A stretch of DNA of 64,000 bases from Viola odorata (Eukaryota; Streptophyta; Magnoliopsida; Malpighiales; Violaceae): assembly GCA_963691705.1 (NCBI GenBank), contig OY829545.1, forward strand, positions 30,739,475 to 30,803,474, read 5' to 3'. Positions 32,643 to 42,452 of the stretch are shown in pieces. Position 1 is the first letter of the stretch. Each line of letters starts with the position of its first letter. Below the pieces are notes generated by a model. That model was not told the DNA's origin. It did no database searches and saw nothing but the letters and a program-made list of their open reading frames with translations. Position numbers and translations under genes: made by a program.

Positions 32643-33130
32643 TAATTGACATTGGCATTTGCATTTTTTGTATCAAACTCATGTTATTTTACCTTATGTT
32701 TGAACTTCTGGATTGTATATTTCCCATGATTTGGATATTTTGTGAACGATTACTTTTATGAAGTAATTTTCTCTTTTTGTGTTTGCTCCTTTAAACAATT
32801 GCTTAATTCTCCATACGGGTATGAATTGCTTAATTCCCCATATCTTAATTGTTTTATTTTAGTTCTTGTTGATGACAAAGGGGGAGATGTATGTATATGT
32901 GTATATGTAAATCAAAATGAAGGAGTTAATTTTCAAACTTTGTCATGTTTTACATAAATTAATTAGATTAATGAAGGAGTTAATTTTCAAACTTTGTCAT
33001 GTTTTACATAAATTAATTAGATTACTAATGCAAATTTAAATTAAAATGTGTTTATACCTCAAGAAAAAGTGTCAAAAGATTTTACGCAAAAACAAGCTTT
33101 CTAAGATGAGTTTTGAAAAACTGACGATAT
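32643..33130. other. Spacer with a 53-bp tandem duplication (32917-33024)
   Basis: Downstream of the Transposase_32-like gene. The segment starting AATGAAGGAGTTAATTTTC occurs twice in tandem and almost identically. No gene is seen. Confidence 0.6.
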
Positions 33131-33139
33131 CAAAATTAA

Positions 33140-33495
33140 GTCAGCGTCATGACGCTTAGCACCCACCATCATGACGCCAAGAATTCCTTCTTGGATCCCC
33201 CATCTCTGTTTCAAGCGTCATGACAACCATGCTTGAGCGTCATGACGCCGACAAGAATCATTGCTCTCTGACTTGAGTGTCACGACGCCGAGGACCCAAT
33301 GTCATGACATCAAGAAGAAAAACCAGCTTTCGTGACTCTGTTTTGAGCGTCATGACGCTTAGAAGAAAGTTTATTTTTCATAGTCTTCTATTTTCGGTGT
33401 CATGACTCCCAAGTTACAGTGTCATGACGCTGAGCCCATAACGGCTACTTTTTCAAATAATCGTACTACCAGCGTCATGACGCCGGAGCATCTGA
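33140..33495. repeat. GTCATGAC palindrome array 2, upstream of the transposase promoter
   Basis: Eight exact GTCATGAC octamers and several one-off variants, most extended to GCGTCATGACGC, at irregular spacing of 20-60 bp. Unlike arrays 1 and 3, the sequence between sites is not repeated, which points to the palindrome itself being conserved. The array ends about 85 bp before the transposase TATA box. Confidence 0.85.
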
Positions 33496-33574
33496 CACAT
33501 GTAACAGCTAGTTTTTCTTGGGACAAACGGCTAGTTTTTGGGTCCTCTCTTCTGAGCCTCTAACCTCTTGACAC

Positions 33575-33582
33575 TATATAAA
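33575..33582 (+). promoter_or_regulatory. TATA box of the Harbinger transposase gene
   Basis: TATATAAA is followed by a leader and a 5' UTR intron (donor GTAATA at 33751, acceptor ending 33868) before ATG 33874. Confidence 0.6.
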
Positions 33583-33962
33583 CTCATCTTAGATGAGGCC
33601 CTAAGTGACAAGGAAGCTCTTACAAACCTCAAAACACAAAAATACACTTACAAGCTCACAAATTCATTATTCTACAACACAAGCTTCTCTCAACGGTTTT
33701 GATTCATTCTTATGTTCATCTTTCAAGTGTGTTTAAAGCTTTCTCTTGAGGTAATATTGTTAATTTATTGGGCTTGATTATTGAATCATACATTTATCAT
33801 TTACATACCAAATGTGATGTCACGGGTTTATTATGGGGTATGATCTAATGATTAATTTAATGATGCAGATAAAATGGCACAGTATTATAACAACACTTCA
33901 AGTACTTCTGTTATCAATTCAAGTGGTGATAGTTCCACTGATGATGATGACAACTTTGAAGA

Positions 33963-33972
33963 ATTGACGCAA
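33963..33972. repeat. Target-site duplication ATTGACGCAA, left copy
   Basis: It is identical to 39857-39866, giving a perfect 10-bp duplication around the Mutator-like element. Confidence 0.93.
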
Positions 33973-34460
33973 GGTTTAAATCCAAAAAAGGTGCCTGTAC
34001 ATGAATTGATTGACTCATTTGGTACCTCTACTCAAAAAATGACGCATTTGACACCTATACTTCTTACGAATGACTCATTTGACACCTCCGACGAACGGCG
34101 TCTGCAATCTTCCGTTAACCGCTAGCGTGGCACGCCACGTGGCACGCCACGTCGTAAAGTTGGCCACGTGGCATGCTACGTGGCATATCCGACCCGAATA
34201 GCGCCGGATCGGGTCTCGAAGCGGGTCTTTTATTTGACCCATGAACGACGCGTCATTCAATAACGAACGACGCGTCACTCGTTCCAGACGACATGTGGAG
34301 CGGCTGAAGTGTCACTCATTCCAGGCGACGCGTCGTTCGTTTAGTAAGTGAGCGACGCGTCGCCTGGAATGACTCCTTATCCATGTCGTGCGATCTCTCC
34401 CTCCCTCCATCTGCTTCATTCTTCCAAAACCAACTAAATCAACCAAAACCCTAATTGCGA
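33973..34460. repeat. Left terminal inverted repeat of the Mutator-like element
   Basis: It pairs with 39383-39856. It includes four GACGCGTC palindromes (34240-34370) and a stem formed by CATTCCAGGCGACGCGTCG and its inverse. It has an extra 12-bp unit (GGCACGCCACGT) near 34128-34150 relative to the right TIR. Its inner end looks like a plant 5' UTR (CCAAAACCCTAAT) leading towards the GRF gene. Confidence 0.88.
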
Positions 34461-35148
34461 TTTGTCCCCTCACTCCCGCTCGAATCACTCTACCAAACCC
34501 TAATCTCTATTCGTTGAAATCAACCGAAATCCACCTTATTCTCTCCATCCAGCTCTTTCCCTTTCCCTCCCTCTGGCTCCCTCCCGGTCGATTCATTATC
34601 CTCCATCCATCCCGGTCGTTTAGTTTTCCTCCCTCCTAGGAAATATATGTTTTGTGAACCGAAATCTCCCCGCTAATTCATTACCAGCGCTATTCTCCTC
34701 GATATTACTCAGGTATGTGGTTATTGTTTCGTTTCTATTAAAGTTTGAATTGATTATTGTAATTTTCTTATGTAATTAGGGTTTGCATATTGTTCTGTTA
34801 GTTTACAATTTTGTCAGTTTTGAAGTGTTTGATGGGCTGAATCAGCATAAGTGCAGTCTCTATTCTGAATTTTATATTTTTACCAGTAAGTGAGTTATCA
34901 TACTGAAGTTGGGGTTGGGGACAGGGAGATGATGATATTATATTTTTATAATTTATTAATTATTAGTAGTTTTTTGCGGTGTTTTTGAGGAGTTGACTGT
35001 TCTAAATATCTAATGATGTTTTACTAATTTATAACAAATTTTGTTTTATCACGAGTCTGCTTAATATCCGACTCTAAGATATTGCTTTCAATTTTATAAA
35101 TGAATGTTCAAATTTAGACTCTGGAAAAATTTGGATTGTACCACTGTA

Positions 35149-35616
35149 ATGGTGAATGCAGAAGACGGGGATGAGAGGTTTAGTGCGGTGTTGAAGCAGA
35201 GGCCAAACTATGACTACAAACCACCTATTTACTGTAAGTGCGGAGAGAAGACAGCTAGATGGATTTCATGGACGAAGAGGAATCCGGGACGTCGATTCAA
35301 CAAATGCAAGCTCAGAGTCGAAGAGGGTGGATGTGGATATTATCAATTCGTCGATGATCCTTTTCCAGAAAGAGCAAATGTTATAATCAGAGGGCTGTGT
35401 GAAAGTGAGAAGGATCGAGCGGAGAAGAATGATAATTTACTAGCTGAAATCAAAGAATTGAAGAAGCGGGACAGTGTTTTCAATGGAATGGTGGACGAAT
35501 TGCTTAGTTTGAAGGATGAAAATCATAATTTGACAAATAGGGTTAAGAAATTGAGGTTTACTTTAGTAATTTGTTTAGTTGTTATTCGTTTGATTGGATT
35601 TTTCAGTTTCTCGTAA
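35149..35616 (+). CDS. GRF-type zinc-finger protein with coiled coil and C-terminal membrane segment
   Basis: The ORF is open from an upstream ATG at 35104; the ATG at 35149 is more likely (MVNAEDGDERFSAVL). The zinc finger spans residues about 20-65: YCKCGEKTARW, NPGRRFNKC, GGCGYYQFVDD, the zf-GRF (PF06839) pattern. A charged coiled coil follows (EKDRAEKNDNLLAEIKELKK, VDELLSLKDENHNL), then a hydrophobic C terminus (LVICLVVIRLIGFFSF) that could anchor it in a membrane. This finger-coil-TM plan is common in small plant GRF proteins. It is intact, 155 aa from 35149, driven presumably by the left TIR, with a possible 5' UTR exon ending CTCAG/GTATGTGG at 34711. It could be a captured host gene or a regular accessory gene of this Mutator-like family. 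Confidence 0.8.
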   Translation: MVNAEDGDERFSAVLKQRPNYDYKPPIYCKCGEKTARWISWTKRNPGRRFNKCKLRVEEGGCGYYQFVDDPFPERANVIIRGLCESEKDRAEKNDNLLAEIKELKKRDSVFNGMVDELLSLKDENHNLTNRVKKLRFTLVICLVVIRLIGFFSFS

Positions 35617-35802
35617 TGTATCTCTAATGAGAGTTGCTTAGTTCAAGTTTTTTAATATATAAGGAGAGATATTTCCCTTTCTTTGTTGAGTTTATAATTG
35701 TTTTAATGCATCTTTCTTTGATGAGTTTGGGTGATCAAAGACATGAACCTGGCTGGATTGTTTTCGATAAATATCACTCCTCATATATAAGCACATTTTT
35801 TT

Positions 35803-35961
35803 ATTAATATTACTCGCGTCTCAATTCTTTCCTATTTTCGAAGAGTGGATCATTCACATTTGAATATTATTAATTATCAAAAATTCTGATAATTAATAAT
35901 ATTCAAATGTGAATGATCCACTCTTCGAAAATAGGAAAAAATTGAGACGCGAGCAATATTA
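35803..35961. repeat. Foldback: inverted repeat with arms of about 77 bp
   Basis: Arm 35803-35879 (ACTCGCGTCTCAATTCTTTCC...) is almost perfectly inverted at 35887-35961, with a loop of about 7 bp. A transcript would form a long hairpin. The right arm is also the first unit of the tandem array. Confidence 0.88.
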
Positions 35962-36250
35962 AAAAAAAAATGTAAGTTACTTATTTTTGATAATTAATAA
36001 TATTCGAATGTGAATGATCCACTCTTCGAAAATAGGAAAAAAATTGAGACGCGAGCAATATTAATAAAAAAATGTAAGTTACTTATTTCTGATAATTAAT
36101 AATATTCAAATATGAATGATCCACTCTTCGAAAAAAGGAAAAAATTGAGACGCGAGCAATATTAAAAAAAATGTAAGTTACTTATTTTTGATAATTAATA
36201 ATATTCAAATATGAATGATCCACTTTTCGAAAAAAGGAATAAATTGAATT
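35887..36250. repeat. Tandem array of about 100-bp units (3.6 copies)
   Basis: Units start TGATAATTAATAATATTC at 35887, 35988, 36090 and 36189, and contain GAATGATCCACTCTTCG and ATTGAGACGCGAGCAATATT. Divergence is low. Confidence 0.9.
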
Positions 36251-36977
36251 CGATAACTTATGATCTAAAAGTGAACAAATCTCCCGATCTTGAGATGCTT
36301 AAAACTTTCATATACATTATTTTTATTTTGTATTAATTCTCCCTTAAATAAACTAAATATAGCACTAGTAAAATACATGCTTCATATCCAGAAACCATTT
36401 AAGAATTTTGAGTTAAAGTCCCGCCTCAAAACATGGGGCTGAGCAAATTAGTGAGAAACAGCAAGTCCAAAAAATAAAATGTTAAATGCCATTTATATTC
36501 GCATTTTTTCACAAAAACCGTGAGCTCCTTCCTATATTATGTTCAAGGCTACCCACAGAAACTGGCAATATTCACAACCAGCAAAATGACCCCATACATA
36601 TTCATCCTTAAACTACTTATGCATAGCACTCAAAACCATTTCCATGATTATGCATATCACGCAAAACCTCCTAATGACTAAGTATCTTCAATCCTACCAT
36701 CGCCCGTTCATACTACTGCAAAAAGAAGAGAGAAATAAGCAATCAGATACACAAATAGTTGACAAAACCAACAATATACGAACAACACATACAACTAAGT
36801 CTAATTCCACTATACCTCATCATGATTCGAACGCAACCTATTTTCTTGAGGAACCAGATCCATCATATTGAACCCAATATCTACCCAACATCGATGGATT
36901 CCTCTTGTCTGGGACGTCAATAACCTTTTGCGTAGGAGTTTTAGGCTAGAATTACAATACATAACACATGTCTATCA
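36251..36977. other. Non-coding region between the repeat array and the MURA 3' end
   Basis: AT-rich; no convincing gene. It probably contains the convergent 3' ends of the GRF and MURA-like transcripts. Confidence 0.5.
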
Positions 36978-38802
36978 CTATCTATGTTTAGGCAAATAAA
37001 ATTGAATTAAAATCAGTTCCAGTAAACTCACATTAACGCAAGTCCACCCAGATTCTGCAACGAAACCACCGTATCCTGCTGGAAGCTTCCCCTTGCTTTT
37101 TGCCTTCTTCTTTTTCCTCCCTACTGTAGGCTGAGCAATTCCACAAGTCTGTCTAATTTCTTGCAACATTCTTTCTGTTCTGTCATGTTCTTGTGATGGA
37201 TTAATGAAACGCTGTCACGGGGGAAAAATTAGTTTTTTTCATCCTACTTATTATATGATCACAATACCAAATTAAACACTACATTACCTTGCTTCCAGGA
37301 TTAGATACACAAAAGTCTTTCCTATGGCCTTCCTTTTTACAATATGAACATGACGTTTTCCTTCGTTTTGGTTCAGTTTCAGTAGGGGTTTGAGTTTCAG
37401 CAAGGATTGGTTCAGTTTGAGCAGGGGTAAGTTCTGGTTCAGCAGCAACAGGCAGTTGTGGTTCACCACCAACCTGCAATATACGAAAACCAATCAACTA
37501 AATTTTATTGCCAAATAATCCATCAAAATGGTATATCAAATTGTCTTTAAAATGCTCTTTCATTTCAGCAATATTTAGTTTCAAAGTCAGCTTCTTCATA
37601 TCATGCATATACCAATCAGCAATAGATTTATAACTAAGGCAAGAGATGTGGAATTGACGTTGACAAGTATGGACACCTATATATGTTTTAATCATCCATT
37701 GACCACTCCTACCATCAATTGAACACAAAATCTTCCAATCACAGTCAATATTAGCACATACAACCCTACACTTTGTTTTGTCATTACTAACAAAGCGCAC
37801 ATCTCTCCTAGACTGTATAGCATGTCTCTCCACAGCTTTCTTAAACTCCTTCTTGTTGGGAAAAACCATACAAACAGCAAAGGGAGAGTTTTGCTCACCT
37901 TGTTGGAACCGTTGCCTTCTAATGGGAATTCTCCTTCCTTGTTCAGCCCCACTGTCACTGCTTGTTGTCAAGTAGCTTCCCTCAGATGCAGAAGACAGCT
38001 CATTGTTTGCTTCATCAGATGCATCAATATTAATATGAGGTACAGCTCTTCTCCCCATTTCCCTTTTTATTTCAGCCACCAACCCATCAGGACCACTAGC
38101 TGCTCCACTAACCCCAGGACCACTCTCCCTAGTAGGCCCCACACCCTCTGCTGGACCGACACCCCTTGTTTTTGTCTCTTTCTTTTTTTCCCTCTCACCC
38201 CTCTTTGAGAATCTTTGTCTCCTCTCCCGAGCCATAATTAAATCCTCGTCATCTTCACTTGACAAATAATCACAGTCCATCCAATATTCATCTCCTAAAT
38301 GCTCATTATCAAGCTCATTTTCATAATCACTCTCACCTTGCTCACTATAGTATCCATCAAATTCATTTTCATCCGACTCATCATCAACCAATACACCTTT
38401 GCCCCTATTAGACACACTACCCACCCTATGTCCATGCTGTGATATCCCTAACTTTTCACACATAGTCTTAGGGTTTTGGTCAACAAAATATGGATGAATC
38501 TCCCCATGTTCTACATAAATATCAACACTATTATTTTTAAGTACAAAATTAATAAACCCAGTAGACATACTGTCCCCATCCAGTACTTTTAAAGATTCTC
38601 TCAAACCCAAACCAGCACACTTTTCAACATACCACAATTTCCTAACATTTTTATATCCATATTCACCACATATATCCAAGATTGTAAAGAAAGATACCAC
38701 ATCAGCATCAACTGTGCCCTCAACAATGGTCCCACCAACATAAATCCACTCACTTACTGTCCTATTAAATTCCCCACCAATAAAAAATCTAAATGTTGTC
38801 AT
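36978..38802 (-). pseudogene. MURA-like transposase, catalytic domain deleted
   Basis: ATG 38802 starts a PB1-like N-terminal domain (FRFFIGGEFNRTVSEWIYVGG, about residues 4-110, as in plant MURA proteins). An acidic linker follows, then the MuDR DNA-binding region (MVFPNKKEFKKAVERHAI, DCDWKILCS, IKTYIGVHTCQRQF; about 37880-37650). The frame ends at 37498 where the DDE and SWIM domains should begin. Downstream exons at about 37497-37279 hold a CSYCKKEGHRKDFC zinc knuckle, and 37169-36978 has a basic tail, both typical of MURA C termini. The core was therefore lost by internal deletion while both ends remain. It could act as a DNA-binding competitor if expressed; that is inference. Confidence 0.78.
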
Positions 38803-39382
38803 TTAAACCAGCATTGATTCCCTGGGCACAAATACAAAAAAATAAACAATTCGGGTCAGGACCACAGTTTAATTTAATCATTCTAACACAAATTGTAGTG
38901 CTACAGACTCTTTCAACAACTGTCATCAACCCAAAATCAAAATAAAAACCAAAAGCAGGAGCATTCCAATACTGGCAAGCTAACAAAAAACATTCAATTT
39001 CAAACAACTATTTAAATTCATTCAAACCAACATGCTCATCAACCCAACTCGAGAACTGATAAAATTTTAAAATAAAACAACAAACAGGAAACCCTAATTA
39101 ACTAAAAAATCTAAATAATCAATTAAAACTGTAATAGAACCGTAGCAATAAGCACAAACCTGATTAAAATCGAGGAGAATGATCGCACGGGATGAGCGTC
39201 GCGGGTTTACACGAAGAGGCAAAGCCTTGATTTCGCGCGGCAGATGATGGAGAGAGAGGATGATTATGATGAGCGAGAGAGAGGGAAAGGGTTGATTTCG
39301 TGCTTAGGGTTTGTTGATTTCGACGAATCGAGCTTAGGGTTCGTTGTTTTCGACGAATCGAGCTTAGTGTTGGGTTGATTTC

Positions 39383-39856
39383 GCGATTAGGGTTTTGGTT
39401 GATTTAGTTGGTTTTGGAAGAATGAAGCAGATGGAGGGAGGGAGAGATCGCGCGACATGGATAAGGAGTCATTCCAGGCGACGCGTCGCTCACTTACTAA
39501 ACGAACGACGCGTCGCCTGGAATGAGTGACACTTCAGCCGCTCCACATGTCGTCTGGAACGAGTGACGCGTCGTTCGTTATTGAATGACGCGTCGTTCAT
39601 GGGTCAAATAAAAGACCCGCTTCGAGACCCGATCCGGCGCTATTCGGGTCGGATATGCCACGTAGCATGCCACGTGGCCAACTTTACGACGTGGCGTGCC
39701 ACGCTAGCGGTTAACGGAAGATTGCAGACGCCGTTCGTCGTAGGTGTCAAATGAGTCATTCGTAAGAAGTATAGGTGTCAAATGCGTCATTTTTTGAGTA
39801 GAGGTACCAAATGAGTCAATCAATTCATGTACAGGCACCTTTTTTGGATTTAAACC
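39383..39856. repeat. Right terminal inverted repeat of the Mutator-like element
   Basis: It is the inverse of 33973-34460 with few differences. It carries the same GACGCGTC palindromes and the likely promoter of the MURA-like gene. Confidence 0.88.
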
Positions 39857-39866
39857 ATTGACGCAA
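39857..39866. repeat. Target-site duplication ATTGACGCAA, right copy
   Basis: It matches 33963-33972 exactly. It lies in the coding frame of the interrupted Harbinger transposase. Confidence 0.93.
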
Positions 39867-41335
39867 CTTCGTATGCTAATGGAAAGTGAAAGTAGTTATA
39901 TTGGAAGAATACCTTGTCGCACATCTATGCTTAGTGGCAGAGCATATATCCTTGAAGTTTTAGTGGAAAATCCAATTGTATGTTATGATAACTTTCGTAT
40001 GCAACCACATGTGTTTCTCAATTTATGTGATAGGCTGAGAATGATGGAATTAATATGCAACTCAAGAGAAGTTAGTGTAGAAGAGGGTTTGGCAATGGGT
40101 TGACTGTATTATGTCATAGAGCAACTCAAAGGACGGTGAGAGGCCGATTTCAGCACTCTATTAGGACTGTGCACATTTGAGTCAAGAATGTGATACGCGT
40201 TTTAGCTGCTTTAGCAACTCATTTGATCAAGCATGTTAACAAAGGACCCGTTCAACCAGAAATTCTTGAAAATGCTAGATGGTATCTATATTTTGAGGTA
40301 CGCATGCCTATTATAAATTCATGTTACTAAATAAAAACAATGATGTTTAAATATTTAAGTTATTCATTTGTGTTTTTTCCTTATAGAAATGCATAGGTGC
40401 AATAGATGGTACTTATGTCGCAGCTTGAGCTCCTGCTTCCAAACAAAAAATATTTCGGGGTAGAAAATCACTTGTTACTCAAAATGTTATGGCGGTGTGT
40501 TCGCATGATTTGATGTTTACTTTTGTTTATACTGGTTGGGAAGGCACAACTAATGATTCACGTGTATTTCTTAATGCATTAACAAAGCAAGAAAATCAAT
40601 TTCGTATGCCTCCAACAAGTGAAACATTATTCTTGTAATTCATAACAATATTTATTAATTATTTTTTACCATCTTTTACTGATTGGATTTATCTTGTGCA
40701 GATTACTATTATGCTGTTGATGCTGGTTATCCAAATATTCCAGTCTTTTTAGCTCCTTATCGTGGTGAATGGTATCATCGCAACGATTTCCATGGACGAG
40801 GAAGGATAACAAGAAAATATGAATTGTTTAACTATCGACATTCATCTTTGAGAAATGTTATTGAAAGGGATTTTGGCGTCCTCAATGCTAGATTTCCAAT
40901 CTTAAAGTCTATTCCGAATTACCATCTTCGACGTCAAAAATTGATACCTCTAGTTTATTGTGTACTGCACAATTTTATTCGAATGGAAGATAGAGCTGAT
41001 CGATTATTCACAGAATATGGTATGAAAAGTCTAGAGAACTTTGATGGGGACGAAGTTGGTGAGATGCAAGAAAGTATTCAAGTGCCTATGTCCCAGCAAC
41101 AACAAATGAATGTTGTTAGAGAAGATATTGCCAATCAATTATGGGCTCATCATAATAATCATTAGAATATTTGGAATTAACAAGCCAAATAGAGTATGTT
41201 TTTAATGTCAATTTTTTCAATATTTACGCAATGAACAATAAGACTATTTTATATGTATTTTATTTTCATGTAGAAACATGAATTAGTATATTTATATGTA
41301 ATGGAATATTAGTAGATTGATGATATATATTAGTG

Positions 41336-41592
41336 TCATGACGCCCCAATCAGAATTTATGATTTTTTGCAAAAAATATCTCAGCGTCATGACGCCCCAA
41401 ACAGAAGTGATGGGTTCTTGCGAAAAAATCCCAGCGTCATGACACCCAAGCTCAAGCGTCATGACGCCCCAAACAGAAGTGATGGTTTCTTGCGAAAATA
41501 TCCCAGAGTCATGACGCCCAGGCTCAAGCGTCTTGACGCCCCAAACCGGAGTGATGGGTTCTTGCAAAAATATCTCAGCGTCATGATGCCCA
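41336..41592. repeat. GTCATGAC palindrome array 3 at the 3' end of the Harbinger-like element
   Basis: Five exact octamers plus variants in units with CCCCAAACAGAAGTGATGG and TTCTTGCGAAAA, the same unit as array 1 in the same orientation. It lies just inside the right terminal region. Confidence 0.85.
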
Positions 41593-41599
41593 AACACGT

Positions 41600-41732
41600 T
41601 TTCGTTTTTCAAAAATTTGGAAATTAGTGCGAAGTAAACACGTTTTCCAATTTTCGGATTGAAATGAAAAACCTCTAATTTTAAAAAAATAGTAATTTTT
41701 TAAACTGAGAATTCTCCCAGGTAAACGGGCCC
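41600..41732. repeat. Right terminal/subterminal region of the Harbinger-like element
   Basis: The inverse of the left end in blocks: AAGTAAACACGTTTTCC, AAAAACCTC, TAAACGGGCCC. It is followed by TAA, compatible with a Harbinger TSD, but the left flank reads TAT. Confidence 0.6.
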
Positions 41733-42447
41733 TAAGCTACTCATGGTTTGATTGTTTGTCATGGTATGCTCAAAAATCGAGATTTAAGTAGAAATGAAAT
41801 AATTATGTAAAATCAGAAACGTAAAATCATAAGAATTTGATAATTATAATTGTATATATTGATTCATTAATTATTATCATCACAACAATAGAGTAAATAA
41901 CTCATTTGCTCCACCCTCCCGAGTTTTGCATGTTTTAATTAACCTGTAAAAAGTTTTCTACTTTTACATTTGATTTGATTTGAAGTTGAACTTCAATTTT
42001 AGTTCTCGTGTTCGGCGAGTAAAAACTGATGCTTCAACTACTTTACATTTTTGTTCAATTTCACATTTTTTTTCTTTTTTTATTGTTTTTTTGAAAGTTA
42101 TTACTTCATTTAAAATGGATAATAGTTTGTTACTCCAAAACTCTTCCAAACTTTTTTTTTTCGCTGTTAACTAAACTATTTATATAAACTCGATAAATTT
42201 TGTAAAATCATACGAGGTTAACAATTTTTTCAATTTGAAACGAGATTTCAATTCACTCACGATTCATCTCATTTTCATATGGTACAAATGTAAGCTCATA
42301 AAATCAAGATTTCAACCTCTACTTTGTTAATAGACATCTAATGCCCATGTACTTAACCGAAAAACACTTGATGTTCATACGTGAAGAAAAGACTAAAGGC
42401 GTTGATGTGGCAATTATCTCCTCATAAAATAATATTTTTTAATGATG
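41733..42447. other. Intergenic region
   Basis: AT-rich, with no gene or repeat that I recognise. Confidence 0.5.
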
Positions 42448-42452
42448 ACATG
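42448..42452. repeat. Target-site duplication ACATG, left copy (gag-only element)
   Basis: It matches 47774-47778 after the right LTR. Confidence 0.9.

Larger units (their letters stand above)
33973..39856. mobile_element. Mutator-like element (5,884 bp) carrying a GRF zinc-finger gene and a deleted MURA gene
   Basis: Long terminal inverted repeats of about 480 bp begin GGTTTAAATCCAAAAAAGG at 33973 and end with its inverse at 39856, with a 10-bp TSD. Inside are a plus-strand GRF-type protein gene (35149-35616), a foldback and 100-bp tandem repeats (35803-36250), and a minus-strand MURA-like gene lacking its catalytic domain (36978-38802). It is non-autonomous unless a relative supplies transposase. 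The low divergence of the TIRs and the perfect TSD suggest a fairly recent insertion. Confidence 0.92.
33874..41165 (+). pseudogene. PIF/Harbinger DDE transposase, split by a Mutator-like element and damaged
   Basis: ATG 33874 opens a S/T/D-rich N terminus. At 33972 the frame is cut by the 5.9-kb element, and it resumes in register at 39867 once one TSD copy is removed. Conserved parts follow: the helix-turn-helix-like region (NFRMQPHVFLNLCDRLR), KCIGAIDGTYV (catalytic Asp 1, about 40400), TGWEGTTNDSRVF (Asp 2, about 40550), YYAVDAGYPNI, and LRNVIERDFGVLNARFPIL (Glu, about 40870), matching DDE_Tnp_4. Introns: 40298-40386, and a second one ending at 40701 whose donor is unclear. Lesions include a one-base loss near 40100, a TGA near 40178 and a TGA just after KCIGAIDGTYVAA. 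It would have catalysed cut-and-paste transposition. Confidence 0.88.
26580..41732 (+). mobile_element. PIF/Harbinger-like transposon with nested insertions
   Basis: The left end GGTCCTGTTTA (26580) and the right end, whose reverse complement is GGGCCCGTTTA (to 41732), resemble each other. Both ends share AAAACGTGTTTACTT further in. Between them are the two genes that define the superfamily: a Myb/SANT-like ORF1 (29478-30473) and a DDE transposase (33874-41165), both on plus. A Transposase_32-type gene lies between them. The TWA TSD is not clean (TAT before, TAA after), so the exact limits are uncertain. Two Mutator-like elements are inserted inside. Both Harbinger genes carry stops or frameshifts, so this copy looks inactive. 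Confidence 0.75.

Noticed and set aside
30740..33560. Possibility that the Transposase_32 region is a separate LTR element inserted in the Harbinger element
   Set aside because: I found no LTR pair, PBS or TSD bounding it; the similar arrays on each side are palindrome repeats also present at 41.4 kb. Kept as an alternative, not annotated.
36644..36871. 75-codon plus-strand ORF in the Mutator-like element
   Set aside because: Low-complexity, AT-rich, no domain, and not adjacent to a promoter.
37778..38208. Plus-strand ORFs opposite the MURA-like gene
   Set aside because: Antisense shadow of the PB1-like/MuDR coding region.
41367..41627. ORFs on both strands through the GTCATGAC array
   Set aside because: The repeat length is a multiple that keeps frames open; the translation is a simple repeat (KRHDAPNRSDGFL type).
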